Source: UMGS1601 sp900553335
GTDB lineage: Bacteria; Bacillota; Clostridia; Oscillospirales; Ruminococcaceae
Direction: 5' to 3'
DNA: 64,000 nucleotides
Assembly (NCBI GenBank): GCA_937920725.1
Contig: CALEUW010000018.1
Coordinates: 1 to 64,000 of the forward strand
A model generated the notes under the pieces. That model saw only the letters and a program-made list of their open reading frames with translations, had not been told where the DNA came from and did no database searches. A program made the position numbers and the translations under genes. The stretch's first letter is position 1. Each line of letters opens with the position of its first letter. Shown one piece after another: positions 21,973-29,050 of the stretch.

Positions 21973-23607
21973 ATGGCAGATAAGTCTTTAGAAGAACTTT
22001 TATCTGACAGCTTTTCAAAAAAGAAAGACAGAGAAAAAAGCTTTGCTGATTTATATGATTTAGGATACGAGAAAAACGATCTCAGCGCAAACGATAACCG
22101 TGAGGTTTTTGATGCGCAGAAGGTTTTAAATAAGAGCTTTGAAGAGGAAAAGAGTTTGCTTGACGATTATGAGTCGGACGCATGGGACAAGCTTCAGAAT
22201 GTTCAAAAAAGCTTTGGTACGGACGATAAAATACAATCGGCAAGTAATTTTGAGTTTGACTCTCAAAATGTTTTAAACGAACCGAACAACTATTTTGTTG
22301 ATGCTTCTGCTGTAAAGCTTGTTAGTGATAGCAAGGATTCAAGCAGCGGCGTTCAAAACTCATCCGGCAGATATACACCTTTGCAGCAGCCAAATAACGA
22401 TGAAGTGACAAACAAAAAAATTATCACGACTAACAGTCGTCCGAAGGGGCATCCTGTAAACAGACAGACATCAAATATCGGAATTGGAAGTTCTAACCCG
22501 AGAAATTCTAAAACAACGGGGAAGAATAACAGTAAAAATCCCAAAAATAAAAATCAAAAAATACAGGAAACCGGAGGCAAAATGAATTACGCAACAAATA
22601 ATGCTTCAAAAGGTAATAAAAGTAAAAACGGCAAAGGTGAAAAAAAGAAAAAAAGCAAATTAAAAAGATTTTTTATAATTCTTATTTTGTTGTTACTGAT
22701 AATTTTCGGACTTATAAGCGCACTTATTTTCAGATATGCCGGAATGCTTAATATCGTAGAAACAGGTGAAAGAACTGAGATATCAGCAAACGTTATAGAC
22801 GAGTCGTATGTAAAAAATATTCTTATTATAGGCTCTGATACAAGAAACGATGAAGGCGGAAGATCTGACAGTATGATCTTGATTTCAATCAACAGCAGGA
22901 CCAATCAGATCGTTCAGACTTCTTTTATGAGAGATATTCTTGTTTCGATTCCGGGTTACGGAAACGCAAAGCTTAATGCTGCATACGCTTACGGCGGAGC
23001 GGAGCTTGTTATGGACACTATTGAGGAGAACTTCAAGATCAAGGTGGATAAGTATATACGGATAGACTTTTTCTCGTTTATTGATATAATTGACGCTATG
23101 AAAGGACTGGATCTTACAGTAACAGATGAAGAAGCAAACGCTATGACCAATCCTATTAAAGAGGTCGATAAGCTTTTGGGTCGGACAACAGAAAAAATTA
23201 CAGAGGGCGGAACTTATACTATGGACGGCGTTCAGTCGCTTGCATATGCGAGAATCAGATATGCCGGAGATGGAGATTTTGAAAGAACCCAAAGGCAGCG
23301 TGAAGTTATTGAAAAGATAATCGAGAAGTTCAAAAGCTTAAGTATATTTGAAATGAATTCAGTGCTTGAAACGATACTTCCTGAGCTTACTACTAATATG
23401 TCGAAAACAGAAATCTATTTTCTGTGTCTAAGACTTCCGTTTATCATGGGCTATGATATGAAGCAATTCAGAATCCCTTACGGAGAACAGAACACCGGCA
23501 CATGGAGTTACGGAGATTATAACGGACAGTCAGTTCTCGATATTGATTTTGACAGAAATAACGAATTGTTCAAAAAGGTTGTTATTTACGGTGAAGATGC
23601 TGAATAG
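21973..23607 (+). CDS. LytR-CpsA-Psr (LCP) family wall glycopolymer transferase, paralog 3
   Basis: This 544-residue LCP protein has a very long Asn/Ser/Lys-rich cytoplasmic region (about 230 residues), one membrane helix at about 230-254 and the LCP domain at about 281-449 (ILIIGSDTRNDEGGRSDSMIL, FMRDILVSIPG, KLNAAYAYGGAEL, YARIRYAGDGDFERTQRQR). Its N-terminus resembles that of paralog 2. Between the helix and the domain the linker is short. The C-terminal end, YNGQSVLDIDFDRN, matches the conserved end block of the other two paralogs (GMSVIGVDF and GMSVLGIDF). GGAAAGGAG precedes ATG 21973 and a perfect promoter lies upstream. Confidence 0.93.
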   Translation: MADKSLEELLSDSFSKKKDREKSFADLYDLGYEKNDLSANDNREVFDAQKVLNKSFEEEKSLLDDYESDAWDKLQNVQKSFGTDDKIQSASNFEFDSQNVLNEPNNYFVDASAVKLVSDSKDSSSGVQNSSGRYTPLQQPNNDEVTNKKIITTNSRPKGHPVNRQTSNIGIGSSNPRNSKTTGKNNSKNPKNKNQKIQETGGKMNYATNNASKGNKSKNGKGEKKKKSKLKRFFIILILLLLIIFGLISALIFRYAGMLNIVETGERTEISANVIDESYVKNILIIGSDTRNDEGGRSDSMILISINSRTNQIVQTSFMRDILVSIPGYGNAKLNAAYAYGGAELVMDTIEENFKIKVDKYIRIDFFSFIDIIDAMKGLDLTVTDEEANAMTNPIKEVDKLLGRTTEKITEGGTYTMDGVQSLAYARIRYAGDGDFERTQRQREVIEKIIEKFKSLSIFEMNSVLETILPELTTNMSKTEIYFLCLRLPFIMGYDMKQFRIPYGEQNTGTWSYGDYNGQSVLDIDFDRNNELFKKVVIYGEDAE

Positions 23608-23689
23608 CTCGTAACGCTTAATTCTTAATGCGTAATTAATTCGAAATTAGGAATTCGTAATTGATTCTGTCGATAGAAAATACTTTGAA

Positions 23690-23960
23690 ATAATAAAACG
23701 CATTTCTGCACATTACCGTCAGGAGCGGTTTTAACATACAATATAAACTTTATGCCAAATCCGAATGGGTGCAGGATTTGGCTCGCTCAAAGTTTTCTTT
23801 ACCTCAAACTCCAAAAGTGGAGAAATAGGGGAGAAGGGGTAGGAAAAGACAATTTGTAATGCGTTAAACAGGTGACCGCCGCCGGTGATGGAAACAGTAA
23901 GCATGCAAAAAAATAAGGCGAATTTTACGGTGTAAGCTTACGAAAGGTGACTATATTTTT
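23690..23960 (+). ncRNA. Gene-free stretch with a multi-branched RNA-like fold
   Basis: AACGCATT near 23697 can pair with AATGCGTT near 23860. The enclosed region holds three helices: ACCG-tcaggag-CGGT, a long stem with CCAAATCC/GGATTTGG inside ACTTT/AAAGT, and GTTTTC.TTACC pairing with GGTAg.GAAAAGAC around a CTCCA/TGGAG hairpin. That is a compact four-way layout. GC-rich ACCGccgcCGGT follows. All frames are broken by stops. No known class fits (RNase P, tmRNA, 6S, glmS ribozyme and common riboswitches were considered). The strand is assumed from the flanking genes. Confidence 0.4.
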
Positions 23961-23975
23961 AATCGAATATTATGA

Positions 23976-24004
23976 TTGACAGTTGATAATGGACAATGGA
24001 TAAT
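23976..24004 (+). promoter_or_regulatory. Candidate promoter of the pspC gene
   Basis: TTGACA (23976-23981) and GATAAT (23999-24004) have a 17-base spacer. Confidence 0.6.
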
Positions 24005-24014
24005 TAAATGTTTA

Positions 24015-24037
24015 ATTGTTATATAATATATAACAAT
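24015..24037 (+). promoter_or_regulatory. Perfect 23-base inverted repeat between promoter and pspC
   Basis: ATTGTTATATA and TATATAACAAT flank a single central A. The position, just downstream of the promoter, is suitable for a repressor; A/T-rich chance symmetry is possible. Confidence 0.5.
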
Positions 24038-24067
24038 ACTATCTTTAATTAGTGGAGGGTGACGGTT

Positions 24068-24259
24068 ATGAAAACACTTTATAAAATTCAGGACGGAAAA
24101 ATTATAGCTGGAGTTTGCAACGGTTTTTCGGAATATTTTAATGTTGATGTAAATCTTATACGGATCGGCTGCATTTTATTCGGATTCGCAGGAGCAGGTA
24201 TTTTGGCGTATATTATTGCTGCAGTCATTCTGCCGACAAAAAACTACAGAGATAACTGA
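24068..24259 (+). CDS. PspC-domain small membrane protein
   Basis: This is a 63-residue protein consisting of a single PspC domain, the membrane-stress module first described in phage-shock protein C. It shows LYKIQDGKIIAGVCNGFSEY and the glycine-rich membrane helix ILFGFAGAGILAYIIAAVIL. It sits in the cytoplasmic membrane. Start ATG 24068 follows GGAGGGTGAC; the GTG at 24059 overlaps that site. It is monocistronic and has a near-perfect dyad upstream. No pspA lies nearby, but an SPFH stress-like cassette is at 41-44 kb. Confidence 0.9.
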   Translation: MKTLYKIQDGKIIAGVCNGFSEYFNVDVNLIRIGCILFGFAGAGILAYIIAAVILPTKNYRDN

Positions 24260-24335
24260 TCATGAAATCTGCAATAAGCTGCGTTTAGCATTCTGATTGC
24301 AGATTTCTTTACTTAGCGGAAAACTTTTATTTTGC

Positions 24336-24364
24336 TTGATTTTAAGTCTGATATATGATATGAT
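24336..24364 (+). promoter_or_regulatory. Promoter of glmS
   Basis: TTGATT (24336-24341) and TATGAT (24359-24364) have a 17-base spacer. The start codon follows at 24402, so the leader is only about 30 bases. Confidence 0.75.
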
Positions 24365-24401
24365 GATTGTATCCCAAAAACAGATAAAGGAGGGTTTTAT
24401 A

Positions 24402-26225
24402 ATGTGTGGAATAGTAGGATATGTAGGACAAAAGGAATGTACGAAAATATTGCTTGACTCTTTGTCAAAGCTTGAATACAGAGGATATGATTCTGCGGGA
24501 ATAGCAGTTTTTGACAACGGAAAGATAAAAACAAGTAAAACCAAAGGAAGACTTGCTGACCTAAAAGGAAAAATCAGATCAGAAGAGGAGCTTAACGGAT
24601 TTTGCGGAATCGGGCATACGAGATGGGCGACTCACGGTGAGCCGAGCGATATAAATTCGCATCCTCACGGAAACGCAAGGGTAACTATAGTTCACAACGG
24701 AATTATCGAAAATTATAAAAGAATAAAAGAATTTTTAGAGTCTAAGGGTTATGTTTTTGAGAGTCAAACTGATACTGAAACAGTTGCAAAGCTTCTGGAT
24801 TATTACTATAAGGGCGATAATCCTGTAGAGTGTATAAAAAATGTTATAAACGATATCGAGGGCTCGTATGCGCTGGGTATTCTGTTTCAAGATTATCCTA
24901 ATACGATTTTTGCAACGCGAAAGGATTCTCCGCTTATTGTCGGAAAAGGTGAGAGCGAATCGTTTATAGCGTCTGATGTTCCGGCAATTTTAAAGTATAC
25001 AAAGGATTATTATCTTTTGGATGAGAACGAGATTGCTGTTTTATCGGAAAGTGAAATCAAATTTTTGAATAAATACGGAGATGAAATTGAAAAGGAGCTT
25101 ATAACGGCTGACTTTGATGAAGAATCTGCCGTTAAAGGCGGATATGAGCATTTTATGCTTAAGGAAATCCACGAACAGCCGAACGCTGTAAAAACGACCA
25201 TAACGCCTAGAATTTCAAACGGTATGCCTGACTTTTCAGAGTGCGGGCTGACTGAAGAAATGCTGAAGGGTTATAAGCGTATCTTTGTTGTGGCTTGCGG
25301 AACTGCAATGCACGCAGGAATGGTTGGAAAATATGTTATCGAGCGTCTTGCAAGAGTTCCTGTAACGGTGGATGTTGCATCTGAATTCCGTTACAGAAAT
25401 CCGATTTTGGATAAGGACGATCTTGTGATTTTGGTTTCACAGTCGGGCGAAACTGCCGATACGCGAGCAGCGCTCAGACTTGCTAAAAACGTAGGCGCTA
25501 CAACAATGAGTATCGTAAACGTAAAAGGTTCTTCAATAGCCAGAGAGTCTGATATTGTTGTATATACTCATGCAGGCCCTGAAATTTCCGTTGCATCTAC
25601 TAAGGCATATATGGTTCAGATAGCCGTATTTTATCTTCTTGCCTTTGAAATGGCTCACGCAAATAAAACGATTTCAACGGAGGAATGTAAGCGTCTTGTT
25701 TCGGTTATGCAGAAGATTCCCGATATGATAGAAGAGATTTTTAAGCTTTCGGACACCTGTTCCTATATCGCTTCAAAGCTTGTGAACTCAGAAAATCTTC
25801 TTTATATAGGACGAGGACTTGATTATGCGCTTTCAATGGAGGGTTCTTTAAAGCTTAAGGAAATTTCATATATTCATTCTGAATCGTATGCAGCGGGTGA
25901 GCTTAAGCATGGAACTATTTCTCTTGTGACAGACGCTATGCCTGTAATAGCGGTTGCCACTCAAAGAGAGCTTTTTGATAAAACTGTAAGCAATATAAAA
26001 GAGGTGAAAGCACGAGGCGCAAAGGTTGTGCTTGTAACACATAAATGCATGAGCGTTGACGAGGATGCAGCAGATTATATTGTAAAGCTTCCGACAATAG
26101 ACGATATGCTTATGCCGATGCTGGGAGTTGTTCCGCTTCAGCTTATTGCGTATTACACCTCCGTTTTAAGAGGAAACGACGTTGATAAGCCGAGAAATTT
26201 GGCTAAGAGCGTTACGGTAGAATAA
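24402..26225 (+). CDS. glmS: Glutamine-fructose-6-phosphate aminotransferase GlmS
   Basis: GlmS makes glucosamine-6-phosphate from fructose-6-phosphate and glutamine, the first step towards UDP-GlcNAc for peptidoglycan. The 607-residue protein has the N-terminal glutaminase domain with the catalytic Cys at position 2 (MCGIVGYVG) and HTRWATHG and HNGIIENY. Two SIS sugar-isomerase domains follow (VACGTAMHAG, SQSGETADTRAA, STKAYMVQ). It ends with the conserved DKPRNLAKSVTVE. AAAGGAGG precedes ATG 24402. The next pathway enzymes GlmM (51620) and MurA (47534) are also in the window. Its short leader leaves no room for a glmS ribozyme. Confidence 0.97.
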   Translation: MCGIVGYVGQKECTKILLDSLSKLEYRGYDSAGIAVFDNGKIKTSKTKGRLADLKGKIRSEEELNGFCGIGHTRWATHGEPSDINSHPHGNARVTIVHNGIIENYKRIKEFLESKGYVFESQTDTETVAKLLDYYYKGDNPVECIKNVINDIEGSYALGILFQDYPNTIFATRKDSPLIVGKGESESFIASDVPAILKYTKDYYLLDENEIAVLSESEIKFLNKYGDEIEKELITADFDEESAVKGGYEHFMLKEIHEQPNAVKTTITPRISNGMPDFSECGLTEEMLKGYKRIFVVACGTAMHAGMVGKYVIERLARVPVTVDVASEFRYRNPILDKDDLVILVSQSGETADTRAALRLAKNVGATTMSIVNVKGSSIARESDIVVYTHAGPEISVASTKAYMVQIAVFYLLAFEMAHANKTISTEECKRLVSVMQKIPDMIEEIFKLSDTCSYIASKLVNSENLLYIGRGLDYALSMEGSLKLKEISYIHSESYAAGELKHGTISLVTDAMPVIAVATQRELFDKTVSNIKEVKARGAKVVLVTHKCMSVDEDAADYIVKLPTIDDMLMPMLGVVPLQLIAYYTSVLRGNDVDKPRNLAKSVTVE

Positions 26226-26238
26226 AAAATATATTGTT

Positions 26239-26258
26239 GGGCGGATTTTTGTCCGCCC
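26239..26258 (+). terminator. Hairpin after glmS
   Basis: GGGCGGA (26239-26245) pairs with TCCGCCC (26252-26258); the following TTGAATTTTATT is only moderately T-rich, so it may be a weak terminator allowing read-through into the HAD gene. Confidence 0.65.
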
Positions 26259-26284
26259 TTGAATTTTATTAGGGAGTGAAAAAG

Positions 26285-26932
26285 ATGAGATATTCAGTTT
26301 ATATTTTTGATTTTGATTTAACTTTAGCAGATTCAAGACCGGGAATTTTAGACTGTTTTAAATATGCGATGAATATGCACGGAGTGAATATTCCTGATGA
26401 CTATACGATCGAAAGAACGATAGGACTTACCATAGAGGACGCTTTTGAAAGCTTTTTGGGCGAGAAAAACGATGAACTTATTTTAAAGCTTTCAAATACA
26501 TACAGAAGCAGAGCTGATGAGGTTATGACGCCTATGACTTCGTTTTTTGACGATGCAATAGGTGTTTTACAGCTATTGAAAAATGCAGGAGTTAAGCTTG
26601 GAATAGTATCAACTAAAAAGGCTTACAGAATAAGAGAAGCATTTGAAAAGGAAAACAATTTAGCTGTTATTGATAAAATAACGGGATTTGAGAGCGTAAG
26701 CAATTGTAAGCCCGATCCGGAGGGACTTTTAAAAACAATAGACTATTTTTCTGTTGACAAATCAGAAGTGCTTTATATAGGCGACAGCTATATAGATGCA
26801 AAAACCGCTCGAAACGCCGGTGTTGATTTTTGCGGAGTTTTGACAGGAACAACTAAAAGAGATGAGTTTGAAAAATATCCAAGTGTCGCTATTTGCGAAA
26901 ACTTGACGGAAATGCTGAAAAGCATATTTTGA
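26285..26932 (+). CDS. HAD-superfamily phosphatase (phosphoglycolate phosphatase/PpaX-like)
   Basis: This 215-residue HAD subfamily IA phosphatase has FDFDLTLADS (motif I), VSTKKAYR (motif II), a lysine in NCKPDPEG (motif III) and YIGDSYIDAKTARNAG (motif IV). The pattern is closest to phosphoglycolate phosphatase or pyrophosphatase PpaX, though the substrate is uncertain. Start ATG 26285 is 8 bases after AGGGAG; the GTG at 26276 lies inside that spacer. It follows glmS by about 60 bases and precedes a terminator, so it may be co-transcribed with glmS by read-through. Confidence 0.87.
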   Translation: MRYSVYIFDFDLTLADSRPGILDCFKYAMNMHGVNIPDDYTIERTIGLTIEDAFESFLGEKNDELILKLSNTYRSRADEVMTPMTSFFDDAIGVLQLLKNAGVKLGIVSTKKAYRIREAFEKENNLAVIDKITGFESVSNCKPDPEGLLKTIDYFSVDKSEVLYIGDSYIDAKTARNAGVDFCGVLTGTTKRDEFEKYPSVAICENLTEMLKSIF

Positions 26933-26959
26933 ATATATATAATTTGTAAATTTTACGTT

Positions 26960-26992
26960 AAGGCAATGTTAATAAACGTTGCCTTTTTCTAT
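26960..26992 (+). terminator. Terminator before the yloC operon
   Basis: AAGGCAAtGTT (from 26960) pairs with AACgTTGCCTT, followed by TTTCT. A clear intrinsic terminator. Confidence 0.85.
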
Positions 26993-27086
26993 AGTATGTG
27001 GTAAAATATTCTTTACAGCAGTATTGTTTTTAAATATGGAATAATAGGCGGAAGATTTTTCTGTCCGCTTGGAAAAGAGGGAATGT

Positions 27087-27965
27087 ATGCTTAAAAGCAT
27101 GACAGGCTTCGGCAGAATGCAGGAAGTTATAAATAATCGGGAGATTTCAGTTGAAATCAGATCGGTAAATCACCGTTACTATGAATATAATTCCCGTGTG
27201 CCGAGAGCATACGGATATTTGGACGAGAAGCTAAAAGGCTTTTTGAACGGAAGAGTTTCAAGAGGAAAGATAGAGGTAAGCGTTTCGATATTCAATCAGG
27301 AGGGTACAGACGCTGCGATTGAAATAAATCATTCCATTGCTGACGGTTATGTATCTGCGCTAAGAAGCGTAAGCGGAGAGCTTAATTTGAAAGATGATCT
27401 GGCACTTTCTTCTATAATGCGTCTTCCGGATATTTTTAATGTTGTGAAAACGACAGAGGACGAAGAGGTTATCTGGCAGGACGTTAAAACGGTTGCATCG
27501 AAAGCGCTTGACAAGTTTGTTTGTATGCGTGAAACAGAGGGCAGAAAAATGTATGAGGATATTTCCTCACGTCTTGATTTTATCGAGGACGTTGTAGGAG
27601 AGGTTGAAAAGCGTTCACCAATAGTTACTGAGCTTTACAGAGAAAAGCTTTATTCAAAAATCAAAGAGCTTATCGGTGATAGAAATATCGACGACTCAAG
27701 AGTTTTGACGGAGGTTGCCGTATTTTCTGAGAAAACAGCGGTAGATGAAGAAACCGTAAGGCTTAGAAGCCATATAGCACAATATAGATCACTTTTGAAA
27801 TCTGATGGACCGATCGGAAGAAAGCTCGACTTTTTAACTCAGGAAATGAACCGTGAAGTTAATACAATAGGTTCTAAAGGACAGGATCTTGAAATTACAA
27901 AAATGGTTGTCGATTTAAAAAGCGAGATTGAAAAGATAAGAGAACAGATTCAAAATATAGAATAA
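27087..27965 (+). CDS. yloC: YicC/YloC family endoribonuclease
   Basis: YicC-family proteins are endoribonucleases; E. coli YicC degrades the small RNA RyhB. The 292-residue protein starts with the family signature MLKSMTGFGR and has EIRSVNHRYYE, SRGKIEVSVSI and, at the C-terminus, GRKLDFLTQEMNREVNTIGSK, the DUF1732 block. Start ATG 27087 follows GAGGG; an upstream TTG frame from 27069 is unlikely. It is the first gene of a long housekeeping operon in the order found across Firmicutes, 12 bases before remA. Confidence 0.94.
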   Translation: MLKSMTGFGRMQEVINNREISVEIRSVNHRYYEYNSRVPRAYGYLDEKLKGFLNGRVSRGKIEVSVSIFNQEGTDAAIEINHSIADGYVSALRSVSGELNLKDDLALSSIMRLPDIFNVVKTTEDEEVIWQDVKTVASKALDKFVCMRETEGRKMYEDISSRLDFIEDVVGEVEKRSPIVTELYREKLYSKIKELIGDRNIDDSRVLTEVAVFSEKTAVDEETVRLRSHIAQYRSLLKSDGPIGRKLDFLTQEMNREVNTIGSKGQDLEITKMVVDLKSEIEKIREQIQNIE

Positions 27966-27977
27966 TCGGAGGGCAAA

Positions 27978-28220
27978 ATGAAGCTTTTAAACGTTGGTCA
28001 AGGAAACGTTGTTGCGGCAGACCGAGTGATAGCTATGGTTGCTCCGGATTCTGCTCCGATAAAGAGAATTATAAGCGAGGCTAAAGATAAGGGAACGCTT
28101 ATTGATGCGACTTACGGACGAAAGACAAGGACAGTAATCGTTATGGATTCAGATCATGTTGTTCTTTCCGGGATAGAAACAGTAACCCTTATAAAAAGAA
28201 CGGAGGGCAGTAATGAGTAG
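27978..28220 (+). CDS. remA: RemA family DNA-binding regulator (DUF370)
   Basis: RemA is a small ring-forming DNA-binding protein that activates biofilm matrix and osmoprotection genes in B. subtilis. The 80-residue sequence matches the family through LLNVGQGNVVAADRVIAMVA, SAPIKRIISEAK and LIDATYGRKTRTVIVMDS. Its place between yloC and gmk is the standard one. It overlaps the gmk start by 8 bases. The local target genes are unknown. Confidence 0.95.
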   Translation: MKLLNVGQGNVVAADRVIAMVAPDSAPIKRIISEAKDKGTLIDATYGRKTRTVIVMDSDHVVLSGIETVTLIKRTEGSNE

Positions 28221-28830
28221 AGGAACGTTATATATAGTTACCGCTCCGTCCGGCTGCGGAAAGGGAACAATTCTGGCGCATTCAATCGAAAAGCACGGCT
28301 TTAATTTTTCGGTTTCGGCAACGACAAGGAAACCAAGAGATGGAGAAAAGGATGGAGTAAATTATTTTTTCAAAACCCGTGAGGAATTTGATCAAATGAT
28401 TTCTGAGAACGCTTTTTTGGAATATGCAGAATTTTGCGGTAATTGTTACGGAACACCGAGGGCATATGTTGAAGGTTTGCTTGAAGAGGGGAAGGACGTA
28501 ATACTTGAGATTGAAGTTCAGGGCGCTATGAACGTTATTAAAATGATCCCTGAAGCGGTTTCGATTTTTATTTTACCGCCGTCGGTTAATGAGCTTCGGC
28601 GCAGGCTTTTAAAGAGAGCAACCGAGGATATAGAAGTCGTTGAGCAAAGGGTTTTACAGGCGAAAAATGAAATTCCGTATGCAAAGTTTTTTGACTATGT
28701 AATAGTAAACGATGATTTAGAAGACGCTTTGAGGGATTTTGACGCATGTGTTATGGCGGCAAGATTTTCAGGAAAGAGTCATAAAAATGAAATAGAAAAC
28801 AAAATTTTGGAGGTTTTAGAAAATGAGTAA
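28213..28830 (+). CDS. gmk: Guanylate kinase
   Basis: Gmk phosphorylates GMP to GDP using ATP and is essential for GTP supply. The 205-residue protein has the P-loop APSGCGKGTIL, the GMP-binding block SATTRKPRDGEKDGVNYFF, and EIEVQGAMNV for the lid/substrate region. It overlaps remA (8 bases) and rpoZ (8 bases), consistent with a tightly coupled operon. All catalytic elements are present. Confidence 0.97.
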   Translation: MSRGTLYIVTAPSGCGKGTILAHSIEKHGFNFSVSATTRKPRDGEKDGVNYFFKTREEFDQMISENAFLEYAEFCGNCYGTPRAYVEGLLEEGKDVILEIEVQGAMNVIKMIPEAVSIFILPPSVNELRRRLLKRATEDIEVVEQRVLQAKNEIPYAKFFDYVIVNDDLEDALRDFDACVMAARFSGKSHKNEIENKILEVLENE

Positions 28831-29032
28831 ACCGGTATCAGCATCACAGATTTTAAAGAATGATGAGAGCTACTATTCTTTGGTTTTAGCAGTCGCAAAA
28901 AGAGCAAGGGAAATTGCAGATAAGGCAGTATCGGATAAAGTGGTTTTAGAACAAAAACCTGTTAAGACTGCTATTGACGAATTTGTTGTCGGAGATTACA
29001 GACTTATTGAAGATCCGGGTGTAAAGGGATAA
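28823..29032 (+). CDS. rpoZ: DNA-directed RNA polymerase subunit omega
   Basis: Omega helps assemble the beta' subunit of RNA polymerase. The 69-residue protein has SYYSLVLAVAKRAREIADKA, the conserved omega helix, and the end block VKTAIDEFVVGDYRL. It overlaps gmk and is followed after 18 bases by priA. In B. subtilis coaBC lies between rpoZ and priA; here it is absent. Confidence 0.95.
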   Translation: MSKPVSASQILKNDESYYSLVLAVAKRAREIADKAVSDKVVLEQKPVKTAIDEFVVGDYRLIEDPGVKG

Positions 29033-29050
29033 AAAACAGGGAGTAGGAGT

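Noticed and set aside
23600..24402. glmS ribozyme upstream of glmS
   Set aside because: The conserved ribozyme core is not visible, pspC lies between, and the glmS promoter at 24336 leaves only a short leader.
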